Below, in pieces: positions 13,650 through 13,687 of a DNA stretch of 13,687 nt. The stretch's first letter is position 1, and each line of letters opens with the position of its first letter. A program made the translations under genes and the position numbers. The notes under the pieces are model-generated. The model worked only from the letters and a program-made list of their open reading frames with translations. It searched no databases and was not told the DNA's origin. Source of the stretch: Flavobacteriales bacterium. GTDB taxonomy: Bacteria; Bacteroidota; Bacteroidia; Flavobacteriales_E; Vicingaceae. The stretch is taken from the NCBI GenBank assembly GCA_002402165.1, contig NVVI01000022.1:14160-27846 (forward strand), in the 5' to 3' direction.

Positions 13650-13677
13650 AAAGGGAAGCTAAATTTAGCTTCCCTTT
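13650..13677. terminator. Perfect-palindrome terminator, likely bidirectional
   Basis: AAAGGGAAGCTAAA is followed directly by its exact reverse complement, so the RNA can form a stem of up to about 12 bp closed by a small AT loop. It starts 17 bp after the thioredoxin gene stop. On the minus strand the hairpin is followed by a run of seven T, so it should also stop transcription arriving from the right; on the plus strand the T run is only three. Confidence 0.8.
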
Positions 13678-13687
13678 AAAGAATATA

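Overview
The window is 13.7 kb of AT-rich bacterial chromosome. It most likely comes from a member of the Bacteroidota, probably Flavobacteriales. The reasons are the family set (DUF2851 next to a one-domain PspC protein, a patatin fused to an outer-membrane barrel, a long polysaccharide-deacetylase-like protein beside upp and radC), exported proteins whose signal peptides end in Ser-Gln, and the lack of clear Shine-Dalgarno sites. I cannot name a genus. Most of the content is housekeeping, with no tRNA, rRNA, CRISPR array, transposase or phage gene recognised.

Layout. Positions 2 to 9026 are nine plus-strand genes with short gaps or small overlaps. They are the 3' end of pyrF (OMP decarboxylase), an SPFH/HIR-like membrane protein, a DUF2851 protein, a small PspC protein, an RmlD-like sugar-nucleotide reductase, pabB (folate branch), tilS (tRNA-Ile lysidine synthase), an internally deleted metal-receptor/BtuF-like protein, and a patatin-barrel outer-membrane protein. 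They meet tail to tail, 1 bp apart, a minus-strand group (12427 down to 9028) of five genes: a small XRE regulator, radC, a deacetylase-like protein, upp (uracil salvage) and a four-helix membrane protein. A 156-bp divergent intergenic region (12428 to 12583) holds two inverted repeats. It leads into a plus-strand pair, an unknown exported protein and a membrane-anchored thioredoxin-like protein, closed by a perfect-palindrome terminator near the window end.

The genes do not form one pathway. pyrF and upp both yield UMP, de novo and by salvage, but lie in separate groups. The points most worth checking are breaks and odd starts. The receptor gene has lost its middle, cleanly and in frame. The patatin gene reads as complete only from an ATT codon. 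The exported protein's signal peptide is separated from its body by a one-base shift at a T7 run, and the next gene carries a T10 run in its own signal anchor. These could be slippage-driven on/off switching, gene decay, or sequencing error, and sequence alone cannot decide. The palindrome GTCCTAT-AA-ATAGGAC just upstream of the XRE gene is a good candidate operator for that regulator. I did not find a clearly new multi-gene system.
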